Below, in pieces: positions 14,031 through 17,287 of a stretch of 17,287 nt of DNA; positions within the stretch are counted from its first letter, which is position 1; each line of letters begins with the position of its first letter. Under the pieces are notes generated by a model that saw only the letters and a list, made by a program, of their open reading frames with translations, did not search any database and was not told the origin of the DNA. This DNA comes from CAZUAQ01 sp964618455. GTDB lineage: Bacteria > Planctomycetota > Phycisphaerae > UBA1845 > PWPN01. The DNA lies in the NCBI GenBank assembly GCA_964618455.1, contig CAZUAQ010000081.1, positions 1-17,287 of the forward strand, in the 5' to 3' direction. A program made the translations under genes and the position numbers.

Positions 14031-15641
14031 GTGACGACGCGTGGACATCAGGAGTCTGGATCATCCGGTCGCTTCGGGAAGCCTGCCTTGACCTCTCTGG
14101 AATCCCTGCTGGCGATGGCGGGGCCATTTCGCCCGGGTGCGGTCGCGCTGGTCGGGGCCGGTCCGGGGGACAGTGCGTTGATCTCGCTGCGCGGTGCCGC
14201 CCGTCTGCTCGAGGCGGACGTGGTGCTGCATGACAAGCTGATCGGTCCGGAACTGCTGGAAATCGTGCCCGCGGAAGCCGAACGCGTCTTCGTCGGCAAG
14301 TGGCGCGGCGAGCACTCCTGGACGCAGGATGAGATTCAGGCGGCACTGGTGCGGCATGCCACGGCGGGCAGGCGTGTGGTGCGGTTAAAGGGCGGCGACC
14401 CGTTCGTCTTCGGCCGCGGAGGCGAAGAGGCGGAGCACCTCGCCGCCGCGGGAGTTCCCTTTGAAGTCATACCCGGCATCACCGCCGCCTTCGGCGCGCC
14501 GGCATCGGCCGGAATCCCGCTGACGCACCGGGGATTGAGTCGCTCATTCGCACTGGTAACCGGGCACGCTTCACCGGATGAGGAACCGCTGGATTTCAAC
14601 GCCTTGGCGCGGATGGAAACGCTGGTGTTCTACATGGGCATCAAGCACCTCGCCGAGAACTGCGAGCAGCTCATCGAAGCGGGCCGAGACGTCCGGACAC
14701 CTGTGGCGGTGGTCCACTGGGGAACGCGTTCGCAGCAGCGGACGCTGGTGGGCTCGCTGGGGGATATCGCCGATCGCGTGGCGGAGGAAGGCGTCGAACC
14801 GCCGGCGCTGGTCTGTATCGGAGAGGTCGTCCGTATGCGGGAAACGATCGAATGGTTTGAAAAGCGTCCACTGCATGGGCAGACAGTCGTCGTCACACGG
14901 ATGAAGGATCAGGCCGGGGCGCTGTCCACGCCGCTGATGGGGCTCGGTGCCGAGGTGCTGGTCGCGCCGACCATCGAGCTGGCCGACGTGGAGGACACCT
15001 CGGCGGTGGACCGCGCGCTGCAGTCGCTCGACGCCTACGACTGGCTGGTGCTGACTTCGGCGAATGGCGTGGATGCGTTGTTTCGACGGCTCGACGCACT
15101 GGGAGAGGACAGTCGCCGATTGGCGGGGGTTCGTGTCGCGGCAGTTGGCGCCGCCACAACAGCACGCCTGCGCGGCCGCGGGATCAATCCCGATCTTGTT
15201 CCTCCGGAGGCGGTGGGGGAGTCGTTGAGCGAGGCATTGATTGCCGAGGGTGTGGCGGACCAATCCGTATTGATGTTGCGTGGCGATCTGGCGAGGCGCG
15301 ATCTGCCTTCGGCTTTGGAAGGCGTGGGCGCGGAAGTGGATGATCTGACGATCTACCGTACGGTGTGTCCACGCGCCCTACCGGAATCTTTCGTGTCGCG
15401 CCTGGATGCCGGAGAAGTACAATGGATCACGGTCACGAGCCCTTCGTCCTTCAAAAACTTGCTGATGCTGCTCGGGCCGGAACGCCGCGCACTGTTAAGC
15501 GGTGTTCACCTGGCGAGTATCGGACCGGTGAGCACGCAATGCATACGCGACGCCGGCTTCCTGGAGGCGGTCGAAGCGGATCCGCACGATGCCGCGGGAC
15601 TGATTGACGGCATTGTCAGGGAAACCTCTCGAAGAAAGTGA
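14031..15641 (+). CDS. cobA-hemD: Uroporphyrinogen-III C-methyltransferase / uroporphyrinogen-III synthase fusion
   Basis: This is a two-domain enzyme of tetrapyrrole synthesis. Residues about 36-277 are the SAM-dependent methyltransferase that makes precorrin-2 for sirohaem and cobalamin: 'VGAGPGD' (41-47), 'RLKGGDPFVFGRGGEE' (118-133), 'VIPGITAAFGAPASAGIPLT' and 'LVTGHA'. Residues about 281-530 are the HemD-type synthase that closes and inverts ring D of hydroxymethylbilane, with 'TVVVTRMKDQAGAL', 'DWLVLTSANGVDALF' and 'WITVTSPSSFKNL'. Such fusions occur in Firmicutes, planctomycetes and others. The GTG at 14031 has no ribosome site at the usual distance (GAGGGGAGG is over 20 bases upstream), and a TACAAT box (14018-14023) lies just before it. 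ATG 14115 is a good alternative, since the conserved fold only begins near residue 36. The gene downstream follows after 41 bases, suggesting an operon. Confidence 0.92.
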   Translation: MTTRGHQESGSSGRFGKPALTSLESLLAMAGPFRPGAVALVGAGPGDSALISLRGAARLLEADVVLHDKLIGPELLEIVPAEAERVFVGKWRGEHSWTQDEIQAALVRHATAGRRVVRLKGGDPFVFGRGGEEAEHLAAAGVPFEVIPGITAAFGAPASAGIPLTHRGLSRSFALVTGHASPDEEPLDFNALARMETLVFYMGIKHLAENCEQLIEAGRDVRTPVAVVHWGTRSQQRTLVGSLGDIADRVAEEGVEPPALVCIGEVVRMRETIEWFEKRPLHGQTVVVTRMKDQAGALSTPLMGLGAEVLVAPTIELADVEDTSAVDRALQSLDAYDWLVLTSANGVDALFRRLDALGEDSRRLAGVRVAAVGAATTARLRGRGINPDLVPPEAVGESLSEALIAEGVADQSVLMLRGDLARRDLPSALEGVGAEVDDLTIYRTVCPRALPESFVSRLDAGEVQWITVTSPSSFKNLLMLLGPERRALLSGVHLASIGPVSTQCIRDAGFLEAVEADPHDAAGLIDGIVRETSRRK

Positions 15642-15682
15642 TCGCGGGCGTATCATGTGAGTAACAGATCGGGGATGCAGGC

Positions 15683-16357
15683 ATGGCATTGTGGTATCGA
15701 GTGGTCAGCATCGGGACCTTGAGTAAGAATACGATGTGGGAAGAAAAGGAGCCGCAGCGCACCGGTCATGCGACGACGACGGTGATTCGCGACGGGCAGA
15801 CGACGATACTCGTCGATCCTTCGCTTCCGGCGGAAATTCTGGTGGCGCGCCTGGACGAACGGTGCCACCTGCGGCCCGAAGAAGTGGATATCGTCTTTCT
15901 CACGTGCTTTCGCCCGGTGCATCGTCGTGGATTGATGTTGTTCGATCACGCCGACTGGATGATGGACGAGCGGGAGATCGATGCCCTCGGCCCCCACCTG
16001 GCGGAAACCATCGATCGCAACGCGGACGACGAGGACGTGGTGGCGATGGTGCGATCGGAGCTGGGCCTGCTGGAGCGCGTTTCCCGTGCACCGGATCGTT
16101 TGACGACCAGTGTCCATCTGTTTCCGGCGTCGGGCGTGACGCCGGGCAACGCCGCTCTGCTGCTGGCGGAGCCGTCGCGGACGACGGTCGTGGCGGGAGA
16201 CGCGGTCGTGACGCAGGACCACTACGACGCGGGGCGGCTTTACGACCAGGTGGCGGATCTCGAACGGGCGCAGGAGTCGTTTCGGGAGATCGTGGAGATC
16301 GCCGACGTGATTATCCCGGGCCACGACAACCTTTTTGCCGTGCGCGGGCGGGCCTGA
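15683..16357 (+). CDS. Metallo-beta-lactamase-fold protein with degraded metal-binding motif
   Basis: The overall pattern is that of an MBL-fold hydrolase: 'TTTVIRDGQTTILVDPSLP' (two early strands and Asp45), 'VDIVFLT', 'GVTPGNAALLLAEP', 'VVAGDAV' and 'VIIPGHDNLF'. The core HxHxDH signature after 'VFLT' is replaced. Residues 74-80 read TCFRPVH, so the two first His are Cys75 and Arg77, the Asp is Val79, and only His80 remains. The His expected after 'TPG' is Asn156. Asp173 and His214 are kept. Binding of two metals as in active members is unlikely, so the protein may be non-catalytic or use one metal. ATG 15683 follows GGGGA by 9 bases. It is 41 bases after cobA-hemD, so likely in the same transcript. 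A link to sirohaem is not shown by sequence. Confidence 0.82.
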   Translation: MALWYRVVSIGTLSKNTMWEEKEPQRTGHATTTVIRDGQTTILVDPSLPAEILVARLDERCHLRPEEVDIVFLTCFRPVHRRGLMLFDHADWMMDEREIDALGPHLAETIDRNADDEDVVAMVRSELGLLERVSRAPDRLTTSVHLFPASGVTPGNAALLLAEPSRTTVVAGDAVVTQDHYDAGRLYDQVADLERAQESFREIVEIADVIIPGHDNLFAVRGRA

Positions 16358-16433
16358 GCGTCTCGGGAATACGTCATCCGCGGGCTGAGGAAAGCCCTGA
16401 TCACGACGGACACCTTGCGGCTTCAAAGCCATC

Positions 16434-16462
16434 TTGACACTGGGTGTAAGCGTGTGTAGTCT
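16434..16462 (+). promoter_or_regulatory. Promoter upstream of the DUF151 gene
   Basis: A perfect TTGACA (16434-16439) is followed after exactly 17 bases by TAGTCT (16457-16462, 3 of 6 consensus). Transcription would begin near 16469, about 19 bases before the ATG. A short stem GGGCT/AGCCC (16382-16397) lies upstream, at the end of the previous gene. The DUF151 gene therefore probably starts its own transcript. Confidence 0.5.
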
Positions 16463-16487
16463 CGGGTTATAACCGGAGCATGGTGTT

Positions 16488-16895
16488 ATGGATGTCCGAA
16501 TGGACCTTGCGCGGATCGTGATCAGCGAGACGAGTGAGCAACAAGTCATCTATCTTCGAGAGCGTTCGGGTTCGCGTCAGTTTCCGGTCGTGATTGGCAT
16601 GAATGAAGCTTGGGCGATCGAACGCCGCGTCAAGAATATCGCCACTGCCCGGCCACTGACGCACGATCTGCTGGCCAACGTGATCACGGAAATGGGTGGG
16701 GAACTGGAGAAGATTGTGATCCACGATCTTCGCGACCATGTATTCTACGCGAAGCTTGTGATCCGCTCTCACGGGAGCCTGTTGGAGATTGACTCACGCC
16801 CTTCCGATGCCATTGCCCTGGGAGTGGCCAGTGAGACGCCGATCTACGTCTCGGAGTCCGTGCTTCAACAGGTGTGCGATTCATCAGACGCCTGA
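16488..16895 (+). CDS. Bifunctional nuclease family protein (DUF151)
   Basis: The 135-aa protein shows the DUF151 core: 'QQVIYLRERSGSRQFPVVIG', 'EAWAIERRVKNIATARPLTH', 'LLANVITEMGGELEKIVIHD' and 'SRPSDAIALGVASETPIYV'. Members are small cytoplasmic proteins; a few plant and bacterial relatives have been reported to degrade RNA and DNA, but the role of most is not known. The length is typical of the core domain, with no added UVR domain. ATG 16488 is preceded by GGAG (16473-16476) at a slightly long distance; an internal ATG at 16500 is the alternative. It has its own promoter and is followed by the sugar kinase gene after 83 bases. Confidence 0.88.
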   Translation: MDVRMDLARIVISETSEQQVIYLRERSGSRQFPVVIGMNEAWAIERRVKNIATARPLTHDLLANVITEMGGELEKIVIHDLRDHVFYAKLVIRSHGSLLEIDSRPSDAIALGVASETPIYVSESVLQQVCDSSDA

Positions 16896-16978
16896 GGTTC
16901 TTATGCCCGTGCTCGATCAGCGCCGGGTTCATTGATGACACACATGAAGACTTGCGCCGCGTATCACAGAGGCTCCAG

Positions 16979-17287
16979 GTGAACGTCACGGGAACTGAAA
17001 ACCGAATGTCGCAAGAGATCGACGCGTTCCTGGCGGCTTGTTCCGCGCACTGGCCGGAAGGTCAGGCGGCACCGGCGGTACTGACCCGCGCCCCGGGACG
17101 GCTGGACAACATCGGGGGCATGGCCGGCTACAGCGGCACCCTGGCGTTGCAGATGCCGGTCGAGCAGGGCGTGTACGTTGCCGCGGGGCGACGCCACGAC
17201 CAGGTCGTTCACGTGGTTTCGTTGGACTGGCCGGCGGAGAACGAGGTTTCTTCCTTCGATTGGCCGCTTTCGCTTTTTTACAAGTCC
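16979..17287 (+). CDS. GHMP sugar kinase, galactokinase/L-arabinokinase-like, 3'-truncated by window edge
   Basis: The N-terminal 103 residues are visible. The signature 'TRAPGRLDNIGGMAGYSGTL' matches the sugar-binding motif of the galactokinase/arabinokinase branch of GHMP kinases (compare GRxNLIGEHTDYNGG), followed by 'ALQMPVEQGVYVAAGRR'. These enzymes phosphorylate a sugar at C1 with ATP; the substrate cannot be fixed from this part. The residue at codon 17126-17128 is Gly where the family usually has Asp. GTG 16979 is chosen because AGAGG (16968-16972) lies 6 bases upstream; ATG 17006 in the same frame is a reasonable alternative and shortens the protein by 9 residues. The ATP loop and the C-terminal motifs lie beyond the window. 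Confidence 0.82.
   Translation, partial: MNVTGTENRMSQEIDAFLAACSAHWPEGQAAPAVLTRAPGRLDNIGGMAGYSGTLALQMPVEQGVYVAAGRRHDQVVHVVSLDWPAENEVSSFDWPLSLFYKS

Overview
The window looks like a chromosomal stretch from a planctomycete, probably of the Phycisphaerae type. The basis is the first protein, which joins a dockerin-type EF-hand pair to cysteine-bracketed Asp/Asn-rich calcium repeats and an FG-GAP propeller; this style is common in that phylum. Other pointers are several secreted proteins of no obvious family and a cobA-hemD fusion. The assignment is inference. Most of the window is GC-rich. The first 2.3 kb and the 5.6-6.5 kb stretch are visibly more AT-rich.

Layout: (1) bases 2-1594 hold the 3' part of a secreted dockerin/seven-repeat FG-GAP protein, followed by about 800 bases with no convincing gene but with hairpins. 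(2) A minus-strand secreted protein of unknown family (2409-3701) has its own promoter. A plus-strand lipoprotein-like alpha/beta hydrolase with a Cys nucleophile (3974-5431) diverges from it. (3) The hydrolase 3' end overlaps a minus-strand remnant of an ECF sigma factor cut off inside region 2. (4) An orphan 95-aa gene (5916-6203) has a promoter whose spacer is filled by a dyad. It is followed by a Thermus-type isocitrate dehydrogenase (6525-7976) with NAD-type cofactor residues and a good promoter. (5) A 919-aa RND/MMPL-type exporter lies on the minus strand (8066-10825). (6) A motA-motB flagellar stator pair (11173-12882) faces a minus-strand LolA-like periplasmic protein (12918-13814). 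(7) A plus-strand run follows: cobA-hemD fusion, a metallo-beta-lactamase-fold protein with a degraded metal motif, a DUF151 bifunctional-nuclease-family protein, and the start of a GHMP sugar kinase cut by the window end.

The genes are mostly housekeeping or envelope functions and do not form one pathway. motA-motB is a functional pair, and cobA-hemD with the MBL-fold gene is a likely short operon. I found no rRNA, tRNA, CRISPR array, intact transposase or phage gene. No clearly new multi-gene system is visible. The most unusual items are the Cys-nucleophile hydrolase abutting a truncated sigma factor, the MBL protein that has lost most of its metal ligands, and the dyad-in-promoter orphan gene.
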